A stretch of 36,877 nucleotides of DNA. Origin: Ophiosphaerella korrae (Eukaryota > Ascomycota > Dothideomycetes > Pleosporales > Phaeosphaeriaceae). Shown in pieces: positions 1 to 10,830 of the stretch (within the stretch, counting starts at the first letter, position 1; each line of letters starts with the position of its first letter). The stretch covers positions 1-36,877 of the forward strand of contig JALNQF010000387.1 of assembly GCA_028456385.1 (NCBI GenBank). Reading direction: 5' to 3'. The notes under the pieces are model-generated. The model was not told the DNA's origin and ran no database searches. It saw only the letters and a list, made by a program, of their open reading frames with translations. Position numbers and translations under genes: made by a program.

Positions 1-99
1 ACCTAGTACTTACTTAGATAGCTTTATCTACTATTTACTCTTTTTAGTTAATTATTAAAACTACCTTATTAAGTTATCTTACGTAAAGTCTACCTTATA
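1..99 (+). repeat. Family A LTR fragment, 3' part
   Basis: This is the 3' end of a family A LTR. It matches 19542-19640, 19906-20004 and 35334-35432 closely and ends in the same ACCTTATA terminus. The window starts in the middle of a 20-bp palindrome (actaggtatatatacctagt in full copies), so the rest of the LTR lies to the left. It abuts a family B gag/pol region at base 100, so a family A element or solo LTR has inserted into, or recombined with, element B2. Its target duplication cannot be checked because the other end is outside the window. The reverse complement of this piece forms the right end of the window. Confidence 0.9.
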
Positions 100-1579
100 G
101 AAATATAAAGAAATATAGTTAAAAATAACTAAAAAGAAGAAAGAAGTACTATAAGTATAGGCTAAACTATAAAAGAAAGTAACTAAAAGTAAAGAAATAT
201 AATATATAATACTCTATTAGACCTTTTATTATAAAGATAACTACTATATATACTTTTCTAGTAAGTAAGAAGTAAAATAGTTTTTATAGAAGAATAGAGT
301 AGTAGTAATAAAAGAAAAAACTAAAGTATAGCTAGAAGAGATAGCGTATATAATAGACCTACTAATAGAAGGCTTAGAAAGGAAAGAACTCTAGATTCTA
401 TTAATCTAGGCTAAAGAACTAGTACTAAATAAAGAGACTACTATAGCCTCCTCTAAAAGACTATAAGAAAGTAAAAAATAAGTTAGTATAAGAAGTATAG
501 AGTATACCTAGCTAGATATATATAGCTATAATAGCTATATAATAATAGATATTAAAGAATAAAGAAAAGAATAGAAGTTTATTTAGAAATACTTACTAGT
601 TATAAGTATAGAAGAAGCGTATAAAGACTAAAAAGAATATAATCCTAAAGAAATAAAGTTTATACTATTCTAGTAATAGATAAAGTAATATATAGTAGTA
701 GTAAGAAGAATACCTATATAAAAAGAGTAGTAGTACCTTATAAGAAAGACGTAATAGATTAATAAAGCTTATATACTAAGAGTACTAATAGTATACTATA
801 TCCTAATAATAGATATACCTAGGAAAGACAAATACTAGGAAGGGAATAATAAGATAATAGACTTAAAGCACTTAGTATATTTTAAAACATTATAGATATT
901 ATACCTAAATAAGAATTATATTATATATAGAAACCCTAAAGTAAATAATAAAGTATAGCCTATAAGAAGAAGAGGCTATAATTATACGAGAGTAATTCTA
1001 GTAGAAGATATCTAAGGATAGGAAATAATACTAGAGGAAAGATACCTAGTAGCAAGGCTAGGACTAAAACTATCTAAGAAATACGTCCTAAGAAGACTAT
1101 AGTATAAATACACGTACAATAAATATCTAAAATATAAAGAATATAAGCTTAAAGTAGGGCTATAGCTTTAAAAAGATAGATAATTTACAAAATTACCTAA
1201 GTAAGAGTAGCTAAAAGGTATAAGAGGACTGCATATTATAAAAACAAGAACCTACTAAGAAAAGAAAGTATAATTAATAATTAATAGTAGAGCTATAAGA
1301 AACTTTATATTAAAAAAGTTTATAGAAGTATAAAGAATAAAGTATACTATAAAGAAGTACTCTTAATAACTAAGTATAATTAAAGGAAAACTATTTTAGG
1401 AACTAATTAGGTTCGAAACAGTTCTCTTAACACTAGAACTAGAAGGGATAACAATTAAGAATATAGTTATAGATATAACAACAATTAATAATAAATAAAA
1501 TATAATACTAAGAATACTATAGTTATAGATAACTAACCTATATATTAATTAAAGAATAAGAAAAATTAACTACTATAGA
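100..1579 (+). pseudogene. B2 gag end, linker and protease (degenerate)
   Basis: This part aligns without large gaps to B4 from about 10803 to 12285 and to B5 from about 24850. It starts just after where the two zinc knuckles would be, crosses the roughly 1.1-kb linker that all family B copies carry, and reaches the retropepsin region. The protease active-site triad, Asp-Ser-Gly in the family, reads Asn-Ser-Arg here, with the Asn codon at 1283-1285. Both changes are G-to-A, as expected from RIP on the other strand. A degraded protease motif corresponding to the flap/second-strand region (ILGI-like) follows near 1497-1520. Many in-frame TAA/TAG stops prevent translation. Element B3 interrupts the sequence at the protease/reverse transcriptase junction. 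Confidence 0.8.
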
Positions 1580-1584
1580 ACTAA

Positions 1585-2013
1585 TATAACAAGCTACCTA
1601 TTATTAACTATAGGTACCTATAAAGGGGGTTAGTAGATTAAGAGTTAATAGCAAAAGGCTTATGTAGAGATCTATAATAACTATAAATTAGTAAGAGATG
1701 TTTTATAACTGTCTTATTCTAGCGTTCTATAGTTAATAAATTAAATTACTAATACTATCCTAATAATACGTATTCTACTAACTATATACTTAATATAATC
1801 TATAATCTATAGTTACTAAGACTAGTAGATTATAGATTACTTTAATCTATAATCTATTAATACTAAGAGTCTATAGATTATAGATTACCTTAGGTATCCT
1901 AGTTATATATAGTTTCCTAATCGCAATTATTACTTTACTTATCTTATACTTTGTTAGCACCTAAGTTAGGATTAATTAGATGTATCTTAATTCTTTCTAT
2001 TATACCTATAATA
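1585..2013 (-). repeat. B3 3' LTR
   Basis: This is the downstream LTR of B3. On the - strand it begins TATTATAGG (from TGTTATAGG) and ends GTTATA, and it is the reverse complement of the same LTR type seen at 23327-23753. It contains the subtype-specific cluster of tctataatctatag / ctatagattatagat inverted motifs. The right-hand edge meets the polypurine tract at 2014, and the left edge meets the target duplication actaa. Confidence 0.92.
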
Positions 2014-2027
2014 CTATCTCTTCTTCT
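2014..2027 (-). other. Polypurine tract of B3
   Basis: On the - strand this reads AGAAGAAGAGATAG and sits directly before the 3' LTR, where plus-strand DNA synthesis is primed in LTR retroelements. The same position holds AGAGGGGGAGATAG in B4 and B5, so the tract is conserved with a few purine changes. Confidence 0.75.
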
Positions 2028-2710
2028 AGGTAGGTCCTTGTTTATCTATCCTAGAGCTAGAGTTATTAGTCTAGTTTCTTTGTTAATATAGAGTTCTTTA
2101 TCCTCCCTTATACCTATTTTATCTATACGCTGTTGCTATCTTCTTACTAATTGCGTATTACGTAATAGTATTAAAATATTTCCTTATTTTTATTGCGCTT
2201 CTCTTAAATTAAACCCTAAGTCTCTTCCTTATATTATTTCTATAAATAATAGTAGGGCTTATAAGGCGTATATTTATACAAATATACGTAGTTCTTATAA
2301 TATATCTAGTGTTTCTCTTTCTAAGTGTACGTTTATTACACTTATTCTTACGTCTAGGCTTAATAATAATAGAGAAAGCTATTAACTAGACTTAAGAGAA
2401 ATTACTATCTTAAATTATAGAAGCTAAAGCTAAGTATAAGCGTATCTAGGAGCTTGCGTAGAGTAAGCTAGTAGAGAATTAAGCTTGTCTCTCTTACCTT
2501 TATAAGATAAAGGCCTTAAATAATAAAAAATTAGCTAAATAGTTAGTAGCTCTAGAAGCTAAGCTAGACTTAGATAAGGTGTTTATTGTAGTAGATTATA
2601 TATTAGACGTTCCTATTATCTCTCTATCTATTGTTAGTAATATTAGTTCTCTTAGTTTACTACTAGGCGTTCTAGAAGGTTTTAATTTTAGAACTCTTCT
2701 AGTTTCTTAA
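2026..2710 (+). pseudogene. Candidate antisense ORF of B3 (opposite to pol)
   Basis: On the + strand, opposite to B3 pol, the frame from 2026 runs about 115 codons to about 2370 with a single TAG. From about 2371 a +1 frame continues to a TAA at 2708-2710. In this second frame every stop is TAA or TAG, as expected from Gln or Trp, and the translation is rich in Lys, Glu, Ala and Leu, like a coiled coil. The same two frames, with the same break at the same base, are kept in B2, B4 and B5. The first part of B4 is 12 bases shorter than this one, a multiple of three. I do not recognise the product. T-rich antisense strands can look open by chance in RIP DNA, so coding is a hypothesis. Confidence 0.38.
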
Positions 2711-5700
2711 AGTAATTAAGGTTATCTTCTAGTTCCTATATTTTCTCTTATAGTTATCCTTTCTCGTCTATTTCTATCTATTCTACTAGGTAGTAGTTTC
2801 TTTTATTATAGAACTAGTATACTAAGATTTCTTTAACTTTTTATTCTTCTTATTCTCTGTACGTGTCTACTTTGTACACTAGTAGTTCTATATTCTATAG
2901 TACTTGTTCTAGTAAGGCTACGTAGAATATTAGATATATCTTTATCTTGTTTAGTAGCTTTAGTTTAAATATAACTAGTGTAACTTCTTTCTTAACCTTA
3001 TATAGTCCTATCTTAACGTAGTCTAATTTTAAACTTAGTCTCTTACTCTTAATATTCTTTCGTACTAACTATACTTTTTCTCTCTTTCTAAATTAAGGTC
3101 TTTCTTTATATTTCTTGTTGTAGTACTTTACTATTTAGTTATACAAGAATTCTATATCCTATCTTAGTTAATCGTGTATATCTTTAAGTCTATTAGCAAA
3201 GTTTTCTCCTCTTAAGGACTAAGATATCTAATTCCTTAGTGTCTAGTATATATTAGGCTCGAATCTATAGTTTATAAAGAAAAGTAATACTCTTATTACT
3301 ATATTCTTTGCGCTATTATATACTAGCTGTGCTATAAGTAGTAGTTGTACCTAATTATTCTAGTTATAGTTAAGGTAGTATCTTAAATATTGTTCTACTA
3401 TCTAGTTTATTTCCTCTAACTATCTATCTATTTGTAGTTAATATACTATAGATATTACCTATTATATTCTTAATTGCGCTAATATTATTCCTTATAGTTT
3501 TAATATAAATCAAACATCTCTATCTATAATAATCTTGTCTAGTAGTCTATATTAGCTAATTACAGTTCCTAGAAATTAGTGTATAGTAACCTCTATCCTA
3601 CTTTTTTCTTTATATAGTCTAAAGTATATATACTTTATAAGTTTATCTACTATTATTAGAATTCTGTTATACTTAACCCTAGATATTAGGTCTTTAGACT
3701 TTAGTAGTTTCGTAATAAAGTCTATTATAATAACTCCTTATAGTTATTCTAGTATTTCTACTAGTTATAGTATTCTATATAGTACGTATCTATTATATTA
3801 ATTTCTATAGTATTCTATATAGTCTTATAGTACTTCTATTACTAGTTATCTTACTTTTAGAATGTAATAGTCTCTTAGTAGTCTATCTAATATTTTTTTA
3901 ATACCTTAGTAACTATATACTAGTAGTCTATCTAATATTTTTTTAATACCTTAGTAACTATGTACTAGTAGTTTATAGAATTATTGTATAAATTCTCTCT
4001 AGATCTTACTTAAAATATATATTCTTCTGTAAGTTTTTGTAAATCCTTCTTAGATTTCTAATTTCTCTATTTCTTTAGATACTTCTTGCGTTATTTTCTA
4101 AATCTATTCGTCTAGCTCGCTGCTTATTCTTTTAAGTATTGTAGCTATCTTAGGTATATTTAGGACTAAATATCCTTCTTTGTTTTTAACTAAAACTATA
4201 CTAGTAGCGCTTACTTCTTCTTATAAGTCTAGTCTTCTACTAAGGGCGTCTATAAATTAGTTGTCTTTCTCTTTTGTATATATAATTTCTATATTAAATA
4301 TTAATAGAAATTCCTACTATCTTGTATAGCGTTATAATAGTTCTTTATTTATTATAAATCCTATAAGATTCTTATAGTCTATATAGACTTTTGTTTAGTA
4401 CTTTACTCTTTATAGGTATACTCTCTATTATTTAAATACTTTGTAGATTACTAGTATTTCATTATTATAAATTAGGTAGTTAAGTTCTACTATTTTTATT
4501 TTCTTAGAGAAGTATTTAACTAAGTGTTCCTTTTTAGTTTCTAGGTCTTCCTATATTAGTACTATTCTATATACTAAGTTAGATGCGTCTGTTTTTACTA
4601 TTACTAGTAGGTCTAGGTTGTATATTCTAATAACTAGGTTTTCTATAAACTTCTTCTTAATCTTATTAAATACTTTGTTATATTCTTTTATCTATTTAAA
4701 TAGCGTATCTTTCTTTATAAGTTTTATTATTAGTTCTATATCTTTAAACTATCTTACTATTAACTTTCTATAAAAGTTAGCTAGCCTATAAAATTATTAT
4801 ACCTCTTTTAGGTTTTTTAGTGTTAGCTATTTGTTAATTAATCTAATTTTTTCTAGATTAATTCTAATTTTTCCTAGCTTAATAATAAATCTAAAGAAAT
4901 CTATTCTCTTTATGTAGAACTTGTATTTTCTTATTTTAAGAAATAGTTTATTTTCTACTAGTTTCCTTAGTACTTTATACATATATTATATATATTCTTC
5001 CTCTATTTCTAAGAATATAAGGATATTGTCTAAGTATATAAATATAAATATATCTAAGTACTCTCTTAGTACTATATTAATTCTTTCTTAGAATACTACT
5101 AGTGCGTTTGTTAAGCTAAATAGTATAACTAAGTATTTATATAGTCTATACTAAGTTCTAAACGCTATTTTCTACTTATTACCTTCTTTAATTCTAATCT
5201 AATAGTAAGCGTTCTAGATATCTAGTTTTGTAAAGACTCTTACTCTTTATAGTTTATCTTATATTCTATCTATTTATAGTAGTAGGTATTAGTTTTTATT
5301 TATAATTGCGTTAGTTTTCTTAAAGTCTACGTAAGGTCTCTTATTACTTGTTCCTTTCTTATTTACAAATATTAGTCTATATACTACTAAGGATTTAGAC
5401 TCTTTTATTTATCTTTTCTTTATTACGTTTTAGATAAACGTTTACTTAATTTTAGATTCTTCTTCTATTTTTTAGTAGACTAGCCTCTATCCTACGTTTT
5501 TACCTTCTTCTAGTTCTATCGCTAAGTCCTATAGTTAATGTTCTAGAAGGTAGTCTTTAGGCTCTATAAGCTATTTCTCCTATTTCTTATATTCTTTAGG
5601 GAATTCTCCTTTATAGGTACTTATATTAGCCTTTAATATATCTATTTTAGTGTAACTAATTTCTCTAGTTCTCTAATTAATATGTAAGTTAGTTATTTAT

Positions 5701-7110
5701 AACTATAGTATACCTAATATTATATCTTACTTGTTATTAATTGTTATTATATCTATAACTATATTCTTAATTGTTATCCCTTCTAGGTTTAATGTAGAGG
5801 GAACTGTTTCGAACCTAATAGGTTCCTAGAATAGTTTTCCTTTAATCGTACTTAATTATTAAGAGTATTTCTTTATTATATACTTTATTCCTTATATTTC
5901 TATAAACTTCTCTAATTTAAAGTTTCTTGTACCTCTACTATTAATTATTAATTATACTTTCTTTCTTTAGTATATACCTATTTTTATAATGTATAGGCCT
6001 CTTATACCTTCTAGCTTTTCTTGCTTTAGTAACTTGTTAAACTATCTATCTTTCTAGGGCTATAGCCCTACTTTAAGTTTGTATTCTTTGTATTTTAGAT
6101 ATTTATTATTTGTATATTTATACTATAGTCTTCCCTAGACGTATTTCTTTGTTAACTTAGATTTAGGTCTTACTACTAAGTATCTATCTTCTAAATTTAT
6201 TTCTTATCCTTAGATACTTTCTACTATAATTACTCTCGTATAATTATAGCTTCTTCTTTTTATAGGCTACGCGTTGTTGTTTACTTTAGGGTTTCTATAT
6301 ATAATATAATTCTTATCTAAGTATAATATCTATAATACTTTAAAGTGTGCTAGATGTTTTAGATCTATTATCTTGTTATCTCCTTCTTAGTACTTGTCTT
6401 TACTAGGTGTATTTATTATTAGGATATAGTACACTATTAGTACTCTTAGTATATAGGCTTTATTAATCTATTACGTCTTTCTTATAAAGTATTACTACTC
6501 TCTTAGTATAGGTATTCTTCTTACTATAACTATATATTACTTTATCTATTCTTAAAATAGTGTAAACTTAGTTTCTTTAGGATTACGTTCTTTCTAGTCT
6601 TTGTACGCTTCCTCTATACTTATAACTATTAAGTATATCTAAACGAATCTCTATTCTTTATTTTGTTCCTTTGTATTTATTATTATATAGCTGTTGTAGC
6701 TATATATTATTAGCTAGGTGTACTCTATACTTCTTATACTAACTTACTTCTTACTTCTTTATAGTCCTTTAGAAGTAGTTGTAGTAGTCTCTTTATTTAG
6801 TGCTAGTCCTTTAGCCTAGATTAATAGTACTAGGGGCTCTTCCTTTTCTAAGTTTTCTATTAGTAGGTCTATTACTTAAGCTATTTCTTCTAGCTAAGCT
6901 TTTATTCTTTCTTTTGTTACAGCTACTTTATATCTCTATTTTTATAGGAACTATACTACTCTCTATTTACTAGAAAAGTATATATAGTAGTTATTATTAT
7001 AATAAAAGGTCTAATAAAGTATTATATACTATGCTTCTTTACTCCTAGCTACTTTTTTCTAAAGTTTAGCCTATACTTATAGTGCTTCTTTCTTCTTTTT
7101 AGTTGTCTTT
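2680..7110 (-). pseudogene. B3 pol: protease, RT, RNase H, integrase, chromodomain
   Basis: This is the degenerate polyprotein of a chromodomain-containing Ty3/gypsy element. Reading leftward, the linker covers about 7110-6000. The protease active-site Asp codon is changed to Asn at 5940-5942, with Gly of the triad still readable nearby. Reverse transcriptase covers about 5640-4650, with its catalytic Tyr-Leu-Asp-Asp reading Tyr-Leu-Asp-Asn at 5036-5025. RNase H starts with an intact Thr-Asp-Ala-Ser at 4592-4581. Integrase covers about 4020-3190 and the chromodomain about 2845-2680. Frames are broken by TAA/TAG codons in place of Gln and Trp. The 45-bp duplication at 3876-3965 keeps phase (15 codons) near the integrase zinc-binding region. 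No product is expected. Confidence 0.85.
3876..3965 (-). repeat. 45-bp tandem duplication in B3 integrase region
   Basis: Two adjacent 45-bp units, 3876-3920 and 3921-3965, differ at one base, where the second keeps TGTAC and the first has TATAC. B2, B4 and B5 have a single copy at the matching place. The unit is 15 codons, so it did not shift the reading frame. The one difference is a RIP-type transition. Confidence 0.88.
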
Positions 7111-8229
7111 AACTAGGTTTCTTTCTTTAGGTCTTTACTTCTATAGTCTTTTATAAAGTGTCCTAGTTTCCTATATTTATAATATACTATATCTCTCTTC
7201 TTTTATAATTAGCAATCTTTCGCGTAGTAACCTAGTTTACTATAATTAAAGTACGTAAAGTCTTTATTCTTCTTTTTCTTTTTCTTGTCTTTATTAGTAT
7301 TAAGGACTATTAGGTCTCCCTTATTGTAGTTCTAGGTGTAACCTCTATATTTATTCTTTTTCTATTCTTAAAGATCGTTATTAATTTATATTACTTGTTA
7401 CTTTAGGGCTTCTAGTGTCCTTAGTTTCTCTATATATATTATCTTGTATTAGATTTTAGAGTTAAGTCCTTCTTTAAATTATAATATTAGGGCTAACTTA
7501 TTCTATTCTATGTTTTGCGATAGTTATTTAAATTATAATATATACTTAGGAATACTCTAGCTTTATGTAAGCTTCTCTAGCTATTCTTTAGCTTATTAGG
7601 TAACGTCTATGTCTCTAAAGGCTACTCTTATTTGTTTAGTAAAGTATTTATAACTGCTAAAAATAGCTTTAGTTTTATCCTTCTAGGTTATTAGAGAATA
7701 TATTGTGTAGTCTATCTAGTAAGGTTCGTACTATCTTATTATATCATCTTTAAGGTATAATCTAATATATATTACCTTCTTTTCTTTTATGTCGAAGTGT
7801 AGTGCTTGTATATCTATCTAGAGTTATACTAATACAATAAAGGGTCTTAATTTCTCCCTTATTCTATTAAATTTCTTAAGGATAAGTATCTTTAGTAGTT
7901 TCTTTGTCGCACTTATCTCTAATCTTTAAGTAATTAGTTCTATCTAGTTCTATCCTTAGATAATAGCTTTAATTTGTACCTTGTTTTGTTTTGCGTAATC
8001 TTATAGTTCCTTGTTCTATATTTCTAAGGTATTAATTACTATTTTTATGTCTTCTTTGTTATTAATTAGTTAGTTAAGACAACCTTTAATCGTTTCCTAT
8101 ATAGTACTATCTAATTTAGGACTACTCCTAGGGGCTTTACCTAATTATTTTATTAAACTTTCTACTATCGTATTAGCTAGACTATATATTACTTATACTT
8201 TACTTCTTGTAATAACTAAATTAGTAAGG
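7111..8229 (-). pseudogene. B3 gag with two zinc knuckles (degenerate)
   Basis: This is the structural (capsid and nucleocapsid) region of B3, lying between the 5' LTR and the pol linker. Near its end are two C-x2-C-x4-H-x4-C zinc knuckles. In the first (7253-7212) the last Cys codon is still TGC while the other two Cys codons and the His codon read Tyr. In the second (7184-7143) the His codon CAC survives and all three Cys codons read Tyr. Cys-to-Tyr through TGY-to-TAY is the expected RIP change. Upstream, the capsid part matches the gag of B4 and B5 in order and spacing. The 5' end shows no clear start codon because ATG has been mutated. Confidence 0.82.
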
Positions 8230-8658
8230 TATAATAGGCTACCTATTGTTAACTATAGGTACCTATAAAAGGGGTTAGTAGATTAAGAGTTAATAGTAAA
8301 AGGCTTGTATAGGGATCTATAATAACTATAAATTAGTAAGAGATGTTTTATAACTATCCTATACTAGCGTTCTATAGTTAATAGATTGAATTACTAATAC
8401 TATCTTAATAATACGCATTCTACTAACTATATACTTAATATAATCTATAATCTATAGTTACTAAGACTAGTAGATTATAGATTACTCTAATCTATAATCT
8501 ATTAATGCTAAAAGTCTATAGATTATAGATTACTCTAGGTGTCTTAGTTATGTATAGTTTCCTAATTGCGATTATTACCCCGCTTATCTTATACTTCGTT
8601 AGCACCTAAGTTAGGATCGATTAAATCTATCTCGATTCCTTCTATTACACCTATAATA
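8230..8658 (-). repeat. B3 5' LTR
   Basis: This is the upstream LTR of B3, 429 bp and the same length as its partner at 1585-2013. Its outer edge at 8658 is followed by the target duplication actaa (8659-8663). Differences from the partner LTR are mostly C/T and G/A transitions. It should hold the element's promoter, but no TATA box can be singled out in such AT-rich DNA. Confidence 0.92.
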
Positions 8659-8663
8659 ACTAA

Positions 8664-9240
8664 TATATTAAAAGCTAACATAAATACCTATAAAGAAGAA
8701 TTCCTAGAAGAATACAAGAAATAAGAAAAGTAGCTTATAGAGCCTAAAGACTACCTTCTAGAATATTAGCTATAGGACTTAGTAATAGACTTAGAAGAAA
8801 GGAAGAACGTAAGATAGAGCCTAGTCTATAGAAAGATAGAAGAAGAATCTAAAATTAAACAAGCGTTTATCTAAAACGTAGTAAAGAAAGAATAAATATA
8901 AGAATCTAAATCTTTAGTAGTACATAAACTTATATTTATAGATAAGAAGAGAATAAGTAATAAAAGACTTTGCGTAGACTTTAAGAAAACTAACGCAATT
9001 ATAAACAAGAACTAATACCCTTTACTATAAATTAATAAAATATAAAATAGGCTATAAAAAGTAAAAATTATTATAAAACTAGATATCTAAAACGCCTATT
9101 ATTAGATTAGAATTAAGAAAGGTAATAAATAGAAAATAGTATTTAGAACATAGTATAGACTATATAAATACTTAGTTATACCTTTTAGTTTAATAAACGT
9201 ACTAGTAGCCTTCTAAGAAAGAATTAACATAGTATTAAGA
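8664..9240 (+). pseudogene. B2 reverse transcriptase, first part
   Basis: This stretch continues the B2 polyprotein after the B3 insertion. It aligns with B4 12297-12870 and B5 26347-26910. It covers the N-terminal fingers and palm of reverse transcriptase, including the conserved stretch ending in the family's FxxAPxxF-like region near 9180-9220. It is broken by TAA/TAG codons. Element B4 interrupts it at 9246, just before the catalytic Tyr-Leu-Asp-Asp, which is found at 16304-16315 on the other side. Confidence 0.8.
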
Positions 9241-9245
9241 TAGTA

Positions 9246-9705
9246 TGTTATAGGTGTAATAAGAGAAATCGAGATAGAACTAATTAGTCCTAACTTAGGT
9301 GCTAACAAAGTATAAGACAAGTAAGGTAATAACTTTAATTAGGAAACTATATATAACTAGGATACGTAGTAGTAATCTATAATTACGTATAAATAGATTA
9401 GTAGTAATATATAATAACGTATAAATAGATTAAAGTAATCTATAGTTACGTATAAATAGATTAGTAGTAATCTATAACGTAGTATAAACAGATTACTATA
9501 AGTATATAGTTAGTAGTAATACGTATTATTAGGATAGTATTAGTAATTTAATTATTAACTATAAGTAATAATACTAAGATAGTTGTAAAACATCTTCTAT
9601 TATTTATAGCCTATTGTAGATTATAACACAAGCTTTTGTTATTACCTTCTAATCTACTAATAACCCTTTAGCTATTAGGAAGTCGACCCTAGTAAGCCCG
9701 TTACA
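9246..9705 (+). repeat. B4 5' LTR
   Basis: It starts TGTTATAGG and ends CGTTACA, keeping both the TG and CA termini. Its middle (about 9370-9490) is an array of agattagtagtaatctata / acgtataaatagatta repeats, with one 32-bp unit more than the 3' LTR. The sequence after it, CCTTACTAATTT, is shared by all family B copies but is not an obvious tRNA primer-binding site. Confidence 0.93.
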
Positions 9706-10830
9706 CCTTACTAATTTAGTTATTAGGAGAAGCGAAGCGTAAGTAGCGCATAGTCTAGCTAATACAATAGTAGAAAGTTTAACTAAATAATTAAGTAAAG
9801 CTCCTAAAAGTAGTTATAAATTAGATAGTACTATATAGAAGACGATTAAGGATTATATAAACAAACTAATTAATAATAAAAAAGATATAAAGATAGTAAT
9901 TAAAGCTTTAGAAATATAGAATAAGGAACTATAAGACTACGTAAAGTAGAATAAAGTATAAATTAAAGCTATTATTAAAGGACAAAACTAAATAGAACTA
10001 ATTACCTAATAACTAGAAATAAGTGCGACAAAGAAACTACCTAAGATACCTGTTTTTAGAAAATTTAATAGAACAAGGGAAGAACTAAGACCCTTTATAG
10101 TATTAGTATAACTCTAGATAGATATACAAGTACCTTACTTTAATATAGAAGAGAAAAAGGTAATATATATTAGAATACACCTTAAGAAAGATATAATAAG
10201 ATAGCTTAAACCTTATTAGATAGACTATACAATATATACGCTAATAAACTAAAAAGACAAAACTAGAGCTATTTTTAGAAGTTATAAATACTTTACTAAG
10301 CGAATAAAAGTAGTATTTAGGGATATAGATATTACTTAGTAAGCTAAAGAAAAACTTAAAAGGCTAAAATAGAATAAAAGTATTCCTAAGTACGTATTAT
10401 AGTTTAAATAACTATTATAGAATATAGAGTAGAATAAATTAGCCTTAATATTACAATTTAAATAAAGATTAAATAAGAAAATCAAATACAAAATAACCTA
10501 TATAGAGAAATCTAGGATATTAGAAGCCTTAAAGTAATAAGTAATATAAATTAACGACAATCTTTAAGAATAGAAGAAGAATAAGTATAGTATCTAACCT
10601 AGAAACTAGGATACTAGAGACCCTATAATCCTTAACGCTAATAAGGAGAGGAAGAAGAAGAAGAATAAAGACTTTACGTACTTTAACTATAGTAAGAAAA
10701 GCTACTACGTAAAGAACTACTAATTATAGAAGAAAAAGGATATAGTATATTATAAATATAGAAAACTAAGATACTTTATAAAGGACTATAGAAGTAAAGA
10801 CTATAAAAAAAACAAAGAAGCCTAGTTAAA
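9706..10830 (+). pseudogene. B4 gag with two zinc knuckles (degenerate)
   Basis: This is the capsid/nucleocapsid region. A capsid-like stretch at about 10040-10560 resembles retrotransposon Gag proteins, including a FGDID-like motif near 10315. Two zinc knuckles follow, at 10679-10720 and 10748-10789, spaced C-x2-C-x4-H-x4-C. All six Cys codons read TAT/TAC (Tyr), and both His codons also read Tyr. A Lys/Arg-rich patch at about 10645-10670 precedes them. The start codon is lost. Confidence 0.85.

Larger units (their letters stand above)
1585..8658 (-). mobile_element. Family B Ty3/gypsy element B3, complete but RIP-mutated
   Basis: B3 is a full-length LTR retrotransposon on the - strand, 7074 bp including two LTRs of 429 bp. 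It is flanked by the 5-bp duplication actaa at 1580-1584 and 8659-8663, in B2. Reading leftward it carries the 5' LTR, gag with two zinc knuckles, linker, protease, reverse transcriptase, RNase H, integrase, chromodomain, a 650-bp tail, a polypurine tract and the 3' LTR. It is 49 bp longer than B5; 45 bp of this is a tandem duplication in the integrase region (3876-3965) and 4 bp comes from the LTRs. Several motif residues escaped mutation here, including an intact Thr-Asp-Ala-Ser in RNase H. It is non-autonomous through many stop codons. Confidence 0.92.
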
